From the NCBI GenBank assembly GCA_964527215.1, contig CAZGNZ010000051.1:1-21590 (forward strand): DNA of 21,590 bases. Reading direction: 5' to 3'. The position numbers and the translations under genes were made by a program. The notes beneath the pieces are model-generated. The model did not search any database and had not been told where the DNA came from. It saw only the letters and a program-made list of their open reading frames with translations. Below, piece by piece: positions 1 to 7,916 of this stretch. Positions within the stretch are counted from its first letter, which is position 1; each line of letters opens with the position of its first letter. Source of the DNA: CAZGNZ01 sp964527215 (GTDB taxonomy: Bacteria; Fidelibacterota; Marinisomatia; SCGC-AAA003-L08; JACNLC01).

Positions 1-2
1 AT

Positions 3-400
3 GAAGCCTATTTCTGCGGGTGGAATGATGATGAAGGCATCTGCGAATTTGACCAAGATCCAGGCGGCGGATGGGGTGACTGGAATCTGTGTGATGATCT
101 GGATTCGGAGGAATGTGCTTCCCTGCCATTCTGTGCCTGGGATGAAGAACTGGATGAATGTGTGGAAGATTTTGGAGGAAGCTGGTTCCCTTCGGATCCC
201 TGTTCCGATCTTGGATTTGATGAGTGTGCGGATGCACCTCACTGCTCATGGTCTGATGAAGAAAATATCTGTTTCTTTGATCACGATCCCGGAAACGGTT
301 GGGGGAATTTCGAACCTTGCTATGATCTTGGTGCAGAGGATTGCGAAGCCGCTTTGCACTGCTACTGGGATGAAAACTTGCAGGAATGCGGTTTCGGTTT
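3..400 (+). repeat. Tandem Cys/Trp acidic repeats inside the first CDS
   Basis: Three complete units and the tail of a fourth. Unit-leading Cys codons lie at 90, 201 and 318, giving periods of 37 and 39 residues. Each unit has four Cys and a conserved CxW, followed by an acidic, Gly/Trp-rich spacer. The first visible unit is cut by the window edge. I do not recognise a named family for it. Confidence 0.7.
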
Positions 401-1196
401 TGGCTGGGGGCTCTGTGATGCCGGACCGGCTGGCCTTGGCTGGGGATACGGAGACTGGGACTGGTCTTCGAGCGGATACGATCTTGGGGATATCAATACC
501 GATTTGAATATCGATGTTCTGGATATTGTTGAGGAAGTTGCATTTATCCTGGAGACCGAATCGCCTTCCGACTATCAGCATTGGGCGGGTGATATGAACA
601 ATGATTTTTCCCTGAACGTTCTGGATATTACAAATATGATCAATGTGATAACTGCCGGCAGGTTAATCGATGAATCGGCTTCGGCTGTATGGCAGGACGG
701 CACTCTGAGTCTGACCGGTTCTGTCGGAGGAATTCAGTTCCGCGGGAATCTGCTTTCATCTGTATCCGGCACCGATGAGGTGTTTCAGGCAAATGGAATT
801 ACGCTTGTAATCAATATGGAAGGTCAGTTGGAAACGACTTCGATGGAATTGGATTCAGCACCTGAAAATCTGGTGGTTTCATCCGTTACCGGGAGCCAGA
901 TTCAGGTATCGGTGGCTGATTCATATATGATACTGACAGCATTCCCCAATCCGTTCAATCCTGCAACGAGACTGCAGTTTGACGTTGCGGTGGACGGTAC
1001 CGTGCAACTGGCGGTCTACAATCTTCAGGGACAGTTGATATCAACGCTGATAAATAGTTATCGCACCGCGGGGACATATACTGCTGAGTGGAACGGTACC
1101 ACTGCAGCCGGTCATGTTGTACCTTCCGGTATGTATCTGGTGCAGTTGACAACTCCCTCCGGTTCTGTGACCAGTTCCGTGACCCTTCTGAAGTAA
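3..1196 (+). CDS. Secreted Cys/Trp-repeat protein with dockerin-like module and T9SS type A sorting domain (5' partial)
   Basis: The frame is open from base 3, so the start and any signal peptide lie outside the window; 397 residues are visible. Residues 1 to about 135 carry acidic repeats of 37-39 residues with the pattern CxDLxxxxCxxxxxCxWxxxxxxC. A dockerin-like pair follows at about 160-217 (DINTDLNIDVLD, then DMNNDFSLNVLD), with Asp/Asn spacing expected for two Ca-binding loops. A beta-rich linker of about 90 residues leads to a C-terminal domain containing FPNPFNPATRL and ending TLLK, typical of T9SS type A sorting domains. By family knowledge the protein would cross the outer membrane through the type IX system and be anchored or released there. 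No catalytic domain is visible, so its role is unknown; adhesion or matrix function is an inference. A strong hairpin follows the stop. Confidence 0.85.
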   Translation, partial: EAYFCGWNDDEGICEFDQDPGGGWGDWNLCDDLDSEECASLPFCAWDEELDECVEDFGGSWFPSDPCSDLGFDECADAPHCSWSDEENICFFDHDPGNGWGNFEPCYDLGAEDCEAALHCYWDENLQECGFGFGWGLCDAGPAGLGWGYGDWDWSSSGYDLGDINTDLNIDVLDIVEEVAFILETESPSDYQHWAGDMNNDFSLNVLDITNMINVITAGRLIDESASAVWQDGTLSLTGSVGGIQFRGNLLSSVSGTDEVFQANGITLVINMEGQLETTSMELDSAPENLVVSSVTGSQIQVSVADSYMILTAFPNPFNPATRLQFDVAVDGTVQLAVYNLQGQLISTLINSYRTAGTYTAEWNGTTAAGHVVPSGMYLVQLTTPSGSVTSSVTLLK

Positions 1197-1238
1197 GGCT
1201 GCCTAATTTCGATACAGCTTTTATCGGGAGTATCAATG

Positions 1239-1269
1239 AGAACAGCCCGGGCAAAGTCCGGGCTGTTCT
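1239..1269 (+). terminator. Strong hairpin after the first CDS, likely transcription terminator
   Basis: A perfect 12-bp stem (AGAACAGCCCGG with CCGGGCTGTTCT) and a 7-base loop, 43 bases after the stop codon. There is no clean U-run directly behind it, only AT-rich sequence about 10 bases on, so it may be a terminator or an mRNA-protecting 3' hairpin. It separates the secreted-protein gene from the tRNA. Confidence 0.65.
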
Positions 1270-1376
1270 ACTCGAATATCAAATATTTTATTTTCGCGCA
1301 ATTGAATTCAGGGTTGGACCTAAACCGATAATCATCATATTTTTGAAAGCTTGACTCAGAACGAAACAAGCATAGA

Positions 1377-1450
<74 letters not shown>

Positions 1451-1460
1451 CACGAGAGAG

Positions 1461-1483
1461 CCCCTGTGAATGCAGGGGTTTTT
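1461..1483 (+). terminator. Intrinsic terminator of the initiator tRNA
   Basis: Stem CCCCTG/CAGGGG (1461-1466 with 1473-1478), 6-base loop, then five T. It starts 10 bases after the tRNA, so the tRNA is probably a single-gene transcript. Confidence 0.8.
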
Positions 1484-1651
1484 CATTTCAGGGTCAGTGG
1501 CTCCCTGTCCGCCGCTGGGAAGCAGAGGCGGGAAATTCACCCCCGCTGCCAATGGCCAATTTGTAAATGCATTATTAAACCATCCACAGGTCTTTGGTCA
1601 GCACCATGTACCGAGGACGCGGTTTGATCAATGCGATTTATCGGCGAATGA

Positions 1652-2611
1652 TTATTCTCCCTGCCACACACCGATCCGTTCATACTTCTGTATCCGTCGT
1701 TCGATAAGATCACCGATCTGAATACTGGAAAGCTGATCCAATTCTTCCCGTATGACTTTCTTGAGGTTTGCAGCGGTTCCTTCCGGATTCAGATGTGCGC
1801 TTCCGTCCGATTCGGGTATCAGCCGATCCGCAATACCCATATCCAGCAGATCCCTGGCGCATACTTTCATGGCATCTGCCGCTTCCGATGCCTTCCCGGC
1901 ATCCCTGTATAGGATTGACGCACAGCCTTCCGGCGTGATTACGGAATACCAGGTGTTCTCCAGACACAATAGCCGGTCACCCACTCCGATTCCAAGAGCA
2001 CCGCCTGAAGCCCCTTCCCCGATCACCACACAGATGATGGGAATCCGCAGCACAGCCATTTCCATCAGATTACGGGCAATGGCCTCTCCCTGTCCTCTTT
2101 CTTCAGCTCCCACACCCGGATATGCTCCGGGAGTATCGATGAGGGTTAAAACAGGAATTTTGTATTTTTCAGCCAGTTTCATCATGCGCAGCGCTTTTCG
2201 GTATCCTTCCGGCCGCGGCATCCCGAAATTGCGGTATAAGTTGTCTTTGGTGCCACTTCCCTTCTGCTGCCCGATAATCATGACATGTTCACCTTCAAAG
2301 TCGGCTATTCCGCTGACAATGGCCGGGTCATCGGCAAAATTTCGGTCCCCGTGCAGTTCAAAGAAATCATTGGTCATCAGTCGAATGTAATCCAATGAAT
2401 GGGGCCGTTTCGGATGACGGGCAAGCTGAACCCGGTTCCATCGCGATAACTTTCCGTAAATGGATTTTTTCCGTTTCTCCAGCTTGTCATTCAGCTGACG
2501 GACATTCTTGCTCACATCCACACCCGTCTTGGTGCCTGTGGCCTGTATTGTCTCAATTTTCTCTTCAATCTCCCGCAGCGGGGATTCAAAATCCAATATG
2601 TATCTGGACAT
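1652..2611 (-). CDS. accA: Acetyl-CoA carboxylase carboxyltransferase, subunit alpha
   Basis: AccA, with AccD, moves the carboxyl group from carboxybiotin to acetyl-CoA, giving malonyl-CoA for fatty acid synthesis in the cytoplasm. The 319-residue length is normal. An N-terminal helical segment (about 1-50) precedes the crotonase-like core. Typical signatures are HPKRPHSLDYI (66-76), FELHGDR (84-90), GQQKGSGTKDN (114-124), the stretch at 158-173 beginning IDTPGAYPG, GEGASGGALGIG (198-209) and the SVITPEGCAS segment (223-232). The ATG overlaps the stop of the upstream glycosyltransferase by one base (TAATG), and a GAGG sits 7 bases ahead of it, so translation is probably coupled. accD is not in the window. 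No convincing terminator was seen between this gene and the tRNA. Confidence 0.97.
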   Translation of the reverse strand: MSRYILDFESPLREIEEKIETIQATGTKTGVDVSKNVRQLNDKLEKRKKSIYGKLSRWNRVQLARHPKRPHSLDYIRLMTNDFFELHGDRNFADDPAIVSGIADFEGEHVMIIGQQKGSGTKDNLYRNFGMPRPEGYRKALRMMKLAEKYKIPVLTLIDTPGAYPGVGAEERGQGEAIARNLMEMAVLRIPIICVVIGEGASGGALGIGVGDRLLCLENTWYSVITPEGCASILYRDAGKASEAADAMKVCARDLLDMGIADRLIPESDGSAHLNPEGTAANLKKVIREELDQLSSIQIGDLIERRIQKYERIGVWQGE

Positions 2612-4674
2612 TATATCCTCAATAAAGTCTTGAGTATTATTTCAATATCAAAAACGATCGAATGGTTCTGAATGTAGAAACGATCAAATGATCGTGCCGT
2701 GTCCTTTCGAATGGTTCCTGATTTAAGCTGTGACAGTCCCGTAATTCCCGGTTTGAATAAAATTTCCGGATCCGGATGGTGGTTATCCACCATGCTGCTG
2801 CCGACAATACTCATCTGTCCCAATATCACGGACAGGTATGACGGCAGACAGCGTATCCAGCTTCTGCGGGACTGAAACTCCCAAAAGGTGACTGTTTTTC
2901 CCCCGGGACCCCAAACAATCCGCTGCCTTGCTTTTCCGGCAATCAAAAGGATGATCTGCACGGGCAGTGATATCACCATGACCAGCAGTGAACCCACAAT
3001 GTCAAAGGCCCGCTTTACTGCCATGTGGAGCGAATCATACAGCGGAAATTCCATATCAACCAGCGGAACCCCTCCAAGATTCTCAATGACGCCTTTTCCA
3101 ATGATCTGCTTCTGTCCGTCAGAAACAAATTTAAAGGCAACATTGCTGTTTCCGGCCTTCTGGATGATGTCGATTACGCGGTCAATTGAAAAATCATTGT
3201 CCTGAAACAGTACTTCATTGACCCGGTGTGTTCGAATAATTCCCGGCAGATCCTCAACGAATCCTAAAAAGGGAATGGAATCGTTGCTTGTCTCCGGTGC
3301 TGTATCGTCCACTACCCCGACCAGATTAATATCGGAATTCGGCAGATTGGACAGGGTGTCTGCAGTCCTTTCTGTCTCCTGTTCCGCTCCCACCAGCAAT
3401 ATTCTGCGCGTAAACAAAGGGGCTATGTGGGTAACCTGAACCAGACCTAATCTGTACAGGATATGTATTAGAATTCTCCATCCGGATGAAAAGAAGATAC
3501 TGAATCCGGCCGTCATCATCAGAACGGCCCGGGAATGAGCAAAAAACGACACAAAATAGGTTGCCGTCGCGGTAAGAATAAACGTCAAAACCGAACAGAA
3601 AATGGATCTGCCATATGACAGAACATGCGTTGGGTACAGCTGAGCCCAGCCGGCGGTGACGGTCCACACCAAAAGATAGGTCACAACCAGTTCCCAGTGA
3701 TGAAGCATCAAATCCAGGGTGGCAGAGGTTCCGTAATGGAAAGGATACCAGATAATTATGGAAACCGCAAAAGACGACAGTATTGCACCGTAATCCAGGA
3801 CGGAGGATACGAAAAATGCCCTGTGCTTCAGCAGGTACGCCTGCATTTTCCGGACTCCGATCGCCAGTTTGATAAACAATCGGGTCAACGGCCACAAGGG
3901 AAATTCCCGGCGGTGTTTACGGAAAAACTGCTCCATGGCCTGATGAAAAACTTCGATGGTGTTGAACGGCGCCCTTTTCAGGCTTTCACCCTTGTAATGG
4001 ATGATCTGAGTGTTGGGATTATACACTACCCTGTACCCGGCCTTTTGAACCCTGAAGCAGAAATCGGTATCCTCGAAATACATGAAAAAGCGTTCGTCAA
4101 ATGCTCCGATTTCATCAAAAATACGTCTCGGAATCATCATGCACGATCCGCTGACGGCATCCACCTCCTGGATAATATCGGGATCCTGATGGGTCATATT
4201 GTACTGTCCGAACCAGGGGTGCTTCGGAAACAGGCGTGTCAGGCCAAGCAGTTTGGGAACAGCCACTTTCGGCCTCGGAAAGGAACGTCTTGATGCCAGC
4301 TGCATTGTGCCGTCCGCATCCAGTACTTTGCAGCCGACCACCCCGCATTCAGGATGGTCTTCCAGATACTGCCGCAATATTGCCATGGTATCCGTTTTCA
4401 CCAGCGTGTCCGGATTCAGCAGGCATACAAAGTCTCCGGCAGCCTGTTTCAATCCCTTGTTTACCGCTCCCGCAAAGCCAAGATTGCGGTCATTTTGAAG
4501 AAGTTTTATCTGGGGAAACAATTTTTTGATTCTGACCGGCGTCTGGTCGAATGAATGATTGTCCACCACGATCACTTCAAACTGGTTTTGATCCGTGCCT
4601 GCGAATAAAGAATTCAGGCACTGGATTAGAAAACTGGATACATTGTAGCTGACAATGATAACAGAAAGGGTCAT
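2611..4674 (-). CDS. GT2 glycosyltransferase fused to a polyprenyl-phosphate sugar phosphotransferase-like module
   Basis: 687 residues in three parts. Residues 1-260 form a GT2 domain of the rhamnosyltransferase-like type: SVIIVSYN (4-11), VVDNHS (36-41), LNPD in the DxD place (86-89), and FMYFEDTDFCFR (197-208). Residues about 286-405 hold four probable membrane helices, and 424-500 a Rossmann-like segment (ILLVGA start), as in WbaP/WcaJ-type proteins. Residues 552-687 resemble the phosphoglycosyltransferase (PGT) domain: KRAFDIVGSLL, GQMSIVG and KPGITGLSQL. The PGT part is short: about 30 residues of the usual core are missing, and the catalytic Asp-Glu that normally precedes LPQL is Arg-Cys (608-609). 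The GT2 half is probably active while the PGT half may be inactive. The gene overlaps both neighbours (ATGA upstream, TAATG downstream), so it is translationally coupled in a surface-glycan operon. The acceptor and sugar are unknown. Confidence 0.85.
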   Translation of the reverse strand: MTLSVIIVSYNVSSFLIQCLNSLFAGTDQNQFEVIVVDNHSFDQTPVRIKKLFPQIKLLQNDRNLGFAGAVNKGLKQAAGDFVCLLNPDTLVKTDTMAILRQYLEDHPECGVVGCKVLDADGTMQLASRRSFPRPKVAVPKLLGLTRLFPKHPWFGQYNMTHQDPDIIQEVDAVSGSCMMIPRRIFDEIGAFDERFFMYFEDTDFCFRVQKAGYRVVYNPNTQIIHYKGESLKRAPFNTIEVFHQAMEQFFRKHRREFPLWPLTRLFIKLAIGVRKMQAYLLKHRAFFVSSVLDYGAILSSFAVSIIIWYPFHYGTSATLDLMLHHWELVVTYLLVWTVTAGWAQLYPTHVLSYGRSIFCSVLTFILTATATYFVSFFAHSRAVLMMTAGFSIFFSSGWRILIHILYRLGLVQVTHIAPLFTRRILLVGAEQETERTADTLSNLPNSDINLVGVVDDTAPETSNDSIPFLGFVEDLPGIIRTHRVNEVLFQDNDFSIDRVIDIIQKAGNSNVAFKFVSDGQKQIIGKGVIENLGGVPLVDMEFPLYDSLHMAVKRAFDIVGSLLVMVISLPVQIILLIAGKARQRIVWGPGGKTVTFWEFQSRRSWIRCLPSYLSVILGQMSIVGSSMVDNHHPDPEILFKPGITGLSQLKSGTIRKDTARSFDRFYIQNHSIVFDIEIILKTLLRI

Positions 4675-5381
4675 ACCTTGCGGAATATTTTTCGCAGCTT
4701 CAGGAGCGGCACCATCCGCACCGCTTCATAAATTATTTTTTTGGACATTTTTGATTCCCCGACGGTCCGATCAACAAATATTATGGGTATCTCGGTAATT
4801 TTAAACTTTTTGACCCAGGTCAGGAAATTCATTTCAATCTGGAAGCTGTATCCCTCCGATGTGATATTGTCGAGATCAAGTGTTTCCAGCACTTTCCGCT
4901 TCCAGCATTTATAGCCCCCTGTGACATCATATATCGGTACGCCGGTAATGAACTTCGCGTAAATATTTGCACAAAAACTCAAAAGGAGTCTGCGCATGGG
5001 CCAGTTGACCACATTTACCCCTTCAGTATAACGGCTGCCGATGACCAAGTCATATTCATCGCAGGCGGCAATCAGATCAGGGATAACTGCCGGATTATGA
5101 GATAAATCAGCATCAATCTGCACAATGCGGTCGTAACCGTTTTTCAGTGCCCATTTAAAACCGGTGATATACGCCGTCCCCAATCCGAGCTTCCCTTCCC
5201 GTTCGATGAGAAACAGTTTGGAGTCTTTTTCCTGCTGTTCTTTGATGAAATCACCGGTGCCGTCCGGAGAGCTGTCATCCACAATGAGAATGTCCGCATC
5301 AACTGCATTGCGCACCTGATTCAGAAACTCTCTGATGTTCTTGCGCTCATTGTATGTGGGAGAAATGACCAGCGCTTTCAT
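4671..5381 (-). CDS. Polyprenyl-phosphate mannose synthase-like GT2 (DPM1/Ppm1 type)
   Basis: 236 residues, a single GT-A domain. Members of this family transfer mannose (sometimes glucose or another sugar) from the nucleotide sugar to a polyprenyl phosphate at the cytoplasmic face of the membrane. Visible motifs are SPTYNERKNI (7-16), VDDSSPDGT (34-42), QIDADLSHNP with the DxD (88-97), GSRYTEG (115-121), DVTGGYKCWKR (152-162) and the FVDRTVGESKMS segment (202-213), which matches dolichyl-phosphate mannosyltransferases well. There are no C-terminal membrane helices, so it is the short soluble form. It overlaps rmlD and the downstream GT2 fusion by 4 bases each (ATGA), which argues for one tightly coupled glycan module. 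The sugar donor cannot be fixed from sequence; mannose is the family default. Confidence 0.9.
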   Translation of the reverse strand: MKALVISPTYNERKNIREFLNQVRNAVDADILIVDDSSPDGTGDFIKEQQEKDSKLFLIEREGKLGLGTAYITGFKWALKNGYDRIVQIDADLSHNPAVIPDLIAACDEYDLVIGSRYTEGVNVVNWPMRRLLLSFCANIYAKFITGVPIYDVTGGYKCWKRKVLETLDLDNITSEGYSFQIEMNFLTWVKKFKITEIPIIFVDRTVGESKMSKKIIYEAVRMVPLLKLRKIFRKV

Positions 5382-6271
5382 GACAGACCCATCTGCTGAC
5401 GGATATCCATCAGGCTTTCTTCGGTGGAATATGTCTGAATTCCAAGTTCGGATTCAATTTTCCGGGTAATCAGCCCGCTGTTGAGAGGCCGGGGAGCAGT
5501 CTGCTTGAGGTCTGCCGTCAATATGGGTGTCATTTGATCAGCAGACAGTTCAAAGATTCTTGCGATTTCCAGAGCAAAATCAAATCTGGAAATGAAGTTG
5601 GCTGAACCGTAGTGAAAAACACCCCGTGCGTCCTGTCTGATTCCGCTGAGAATGGCACTGCTGAAAAAATGGGAGTAGGTGGGATTGCTGACCTGATCCG
5701 TTACAACGCGAATGGGCTTGTGACTTGAAAACGATTTGTATATCCAGGCGAAAAAACTGGCGGGAGCGGTGTTGGACGGTCCGAACAGCACATTGGGTCG
5801 AAATATCAGATGATTCGAGTGATTTTCCATCAGCAGCTTTTCACCGGCCAGCTTTGTTACCCCGTATTGTGAAACGGCTGTCGGTGTGTCTTCCTCAGAA
5901 TAGGGTCCGGCACTGCCGTCAAAAATATAATCCGTGGAAATCTGTACGATTTTCGTTTCCGGAGCAGCTGTGCGCACCAAATTTTCAACCGCTCCACGAT
6001 TGACTGCATCTGCGGTTTCCGGTTCTGTTTCACATCCGTCCACATTGGTGTATGCCGCGGCATTTATAATAATGTCCGGTTTGTGTGTGCTGACAGCTGC
6101 AGCCCAATGGTCAATTTTTGTAATATCCATGGCCAAAACAGCAGGTCCGGATTCAGAAACTCCTGCTGCCTGAATATCCGTTGGAATTATATCGTATTCA
6201 TCGCGCAGTTCACGGGTCAGCGTCTGTCCCAATTGACCTGCGGCACCGGTAATAAGTATTTTTTTCGACAT
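5378..6271 (-). CDS. rmlD: dTDP-4-dehydrorhamnose reductase
   Basis: RmlD reduces dTDP-4-dehydro-L-rhamnose to dTDP-L-rhamnose with NAD(P)H, the last step of activated rhamnose synthesis. The 297 residues match the usual length. An extended short-chain dehydrogenase fold is shown by GAAGQLG (9-15, dinucleotide binding), NAAAYTNVDGCE (70-81), STDYIFDG (112-119) and the catalytic Tyr-Lys in YGVTK (136 and 140). NPTYSHFFSSAIL is typical of the substrate side. rmlA, rmlB and rmlC are not in this window. The ATG overlaps the purE stop by one base (TAATG), and its own stop overlaps the mannosyltransferase start (ATGA). With the two GT2 genes it suggests a rhamnose-containing surface glycan, which is an inference. 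Confidence 0.93.
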   Translation of the reverse strand: MSKKILITGAAGQLGQTLTRELRDEYDIIPTDIQAAGVSESGPAVLAMDITKIDHWAAAVSTHKPDIIINAAAYTNVDGCETEPETADAVNRGAVENLVRTAAPETKIVQISTDYIFDGSAGPYSEEDTPTAVSQYGVTKLAGEKLLMENHSNHLIFRPNVLFGPSNTAPASFFAWIYKSFSSHKPIRVVTDQVSNPTYSHFFSSAILSGIRQDARGVFHYGSANFISRFDFALEIARIFELSADQMTPILTADLKQTAPRPLNSGLITRKIESELGIQTYSTEESLMDIRQQMGLS

Positions 6272-6726
6272 TACAGCCTGCAGCCTTTGGATTTAAATTC
6301 ACTCAGTTTTTCCGACAGGGTTTCATCGTGGATGGAAAAGATCTCGGCTGCCAGAATGGCGGCGTTAATCGCACCTGCTTTTCCCACAGCCATGGTTGCC
6401 ACGGGAACTCCCCTCGGCATCTGAACCGTTGACAGGAGCGCATCCAGGCCGTCCTGCATTCCGCCAGGCAGAGGAACACCAATAACGGGCAGCGTACTGT
6501 GAGCCTTGAGGGCACCGGCCAGATGGGCCGCCATCCCTGCTCCCCCGACCAGTATTCCGTATCCTTTTGATCGTGCAGCTGAAGCAAATTCAGCCACGGC
6601 TTCCGGATTGCGGTGGGCACTGAGTACTTGTATTTCCGCCTCAATCCCAAAATACTCGTAATATGCATCAGCAGCTTCCATGGTTCCGCGATCTGTCTCA
6701 CTGCCGATCAGAACGGCTACTTTCAT
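6271..6726 (-). CDS. purE: N5-carboxyaminoimidazole ribonucleotide mutase (class I PurE)
   Basis: PurE converts N5-CAIR to CAIR in purine synthesis. Signatures near the N-terminus are VLIGSETD (phosphate-binding loop), LSAHRNPE and the Gly-rich GGAGMAAHLAG, followed by PVIGVPLPGG and MAVGKAGAINAA, all typical of the bacterial class I enzyme. The length, 151 residues, is normal. I prefer the ATG at 6726-6724; a TTG directly before it (6729) is an alternative, and the GGGGA at 9 bases from the ATG (6 from the TTG) fits either. purK is not adjacent. The gene is followed by rmlD with a one-base overlap, an unusual metabolic partner. Its roughly 145-base leader contains two structured elements described separately. 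Confidence 0.96.
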   Translation of the reverse strand: MKVAVLIGSETDRGTMEAADAYYEYFGIEAEIQVLSAHRNPEAVAEFASAARSKGYGILVGGAGMAAHLAGALKAHSTLPVIGVPLPGGMQDGLDALLSTVQMPRGVPVATMAVGKAGAINAAILAAEIFSIHDETLSEKLSEFKSKGCRL

Positions 6727-6770
6727 CAAGCTAAATCCCCTGTTTAGTTTTCTTCAGTTTCTCAATGAAT

Positions 6771-6816
6771 TTCCCCGCTACGCCAAATGGCCGAATCTTC
6801 AACCAGCGGCGGGGAA
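6771..6816 (-). promoter_or_regulatory. Extended hairpin in the purE leader
   Basis: On the minus strand TTCCCCGC (6816-6809) pairs perfectly with GCGGGGAA (6778-6771), and CGC/GCG plus TGG/CCA inside extend the stem across small bulges. No U-run follows, so it is not a standard intrinsic terminator. It lies 45 bases upstream of the purE start. It does not match the purine riboswitch layout I know. Function unknown. Confidence 0.45.
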
Positions 6817-6833
6817 TGCCCCTGTTGCACCTG

Positions 6834-6862
6834 TCCGTCAGGAGACGGATTAATAACCCGTC
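6834..6862 (-). promoter_or_regulatory. Three-arm alternative hairpin between the DUF4837 gene and purE
   Basis: Read on the minus strand: GACGGG (6862-6857), 7 bases, TCCGTC (6849-6844), 4 bases, GACGGA (6839-6834). The middle arm can pair with either outer arm (one G-U in the first pairing), and the two pairings exclude each other. It begins 11 bases after the stop of the lipoprotein gene. This could be an attenuator-like switch or simply a 3' end structure. Confidence 0.35.
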
Positions 6863-6873
6863 AACTGGCGGAT

Positions 6874-7872
6874 TCAATACAACTTCAGATTTTTAATCAT
6901 AACCTCCAACTGCTTGAGAACAAACATTTTCTCATGCCCCGGATGGTTCACGAATCCACTGATTACCAGCACCTGATCTGCATCGGGTGCCTGCACGATA
7001 TATGATACAAACGGTCCGCCGGATTCGCTTTCGTCATGTCCGTAAAGCCCGCGAATAACCCGGAAAACCTGGTTTTCTCCCTGGATCAGAAATTGATTGT
7101 GATATTCAGGGTAGAGCTCAACACCATCCAGCGTTTCTGAAAAAAGCCCTGCAAGGGAGGTCCACGATGAATCAGGATTATCGTATGCCGCTGCGTCATC
7201 CCGATTGAACAGCAGCCAGCGGTAGGGATATGTCCGTCCAATCCACAGAAAATCCTTCTCCGGCTCCTCGCGGATGATCATGAAATCCTTCTGGATGGTC
7301 ATATCAACACCGAAATCCTCGCGGATCTTTCGAATCAGTTCCCGGTCCAATCCTTTTGACTTGACGTAATCCATTAAATTATTTTCGTAAGATTCAGTGA
7401 ATTCACTCAGAAGCCATTCCCGATTGGTATCCACCTGAATCTGAAAGTCAATATTATCAGCTGCATGAATCCCAACAAACAACTGATCCCTGGCAAATAT
7501 TTCTTTCGCGGACATCACCGGATTATTCTGTCCTGCCGCATCCGCGAATTTCTGAAACAGAACATCTCCTGTTTCGTCCGGGGGATTGTCAACGGCAATC
7601 ACCAGCAGATTTTTGCGGTCGCGGTAATCTTTGATATCCACGGCATCCACCCATTCCAGATTAAATACCCGTTCCTCCTGGGGTGTCATAATGATTTCGC
7701 CGAACAGATCCTCTACGGTGTGTTCAATCAGATTGCGGTCCGCTTCGGAACAGAAAATCGTAATCTGGTTGTAGTATCCGGTATTTGGCGGATACACATC
7801 ACAGCCTGTTAATACCAATATCAGGCCCAGCAGCGAGGCAGTGATCAAGGGTTTGCTGAAAACATGTTTCAT
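6874..7872 (-). CDS. DUF4837-like lipoprotein
   Basis: 332 residues from the ATG at 7872, which has AGGA 6 bases upstream; the frame is open for 45 more codons but without a convincing signal. A lipoprotein signal peptide is clear: hydrophobic 9-21 followed by the lipobox LTGC with Cys24, then Asp25. The mature part (ITIFCSEADRNLIEHTVEDL early, later segments with WIGRTYPYRW and FVSYIVQAPD) resembles the DUF4837 family of Bacteroidota-type lipoproteins, recalled from family style rather than searched. Function is unknown; location is the periplasm or outer membrane by lipid anchor. It lies 44 bases after the methyltransferase stop and about 145 bases before purE, so it belongs to the same transcription unit but ends the tightly packed first half. 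Confidence 0.75.
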   Translation of the reverse strand: MKHVFSKPLITASLLGLILVLTGCDVYPPNTGYYNQITIFCSEADRNLIEHTVEDLFGEIIMTPQEERVFNLEWVDAVDIKDYRDRKNLLVIAVDNPPDETGDVLFQKFADAAGQNNPVMSAKEIFARDQLFVGIHAADNIDFQIQVDTNREWLLSEFTESYENNLMDYVKSKGLDRELIRKIREDFGVDMTIQKDFMIIREEPEKDFLWIGRTYPYRWLLFNRDDAAAYDNPDSSWTSLAGLFSETLDGVELYPEYHNQFLIQGENQVFRVIRGLYGHDESESGGPFVSYIVQAPDADQVLVISGFVNHPGHEKMFVLKQLEVMIKNLKLY

Positions 7873-7916
7873 AGAATTTCCTGCATTTGAAGGCGAATAA
7901 ATCTGATATATCCGGG

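Noticed and set aside
1..507. 168-codon open frame beginning at base 1
   Set aside because: It overlaps the Cys-repeat/dockerin gene in another frame; its translation has no family character, while the other frame has clear dockerin and T9SS motifs.
1314..1341. TTGGAC-16-CATATT as a tRNA promoter
   Set aside because: Poor match to the sigma-70 hexamers, and promoter consensus for this phylum is uncertain.
1752..2390. 212-codon frame antisense to accA
   Set aside because: A shadow of the strongly conserved accA codons; composition is atypical and no motif is present.
6727..6873. Purine riboswitch upstream of purE
   Set aside because: The expected three-way junction with its conserved loop bases could not be found; only the hairpins described are supported.
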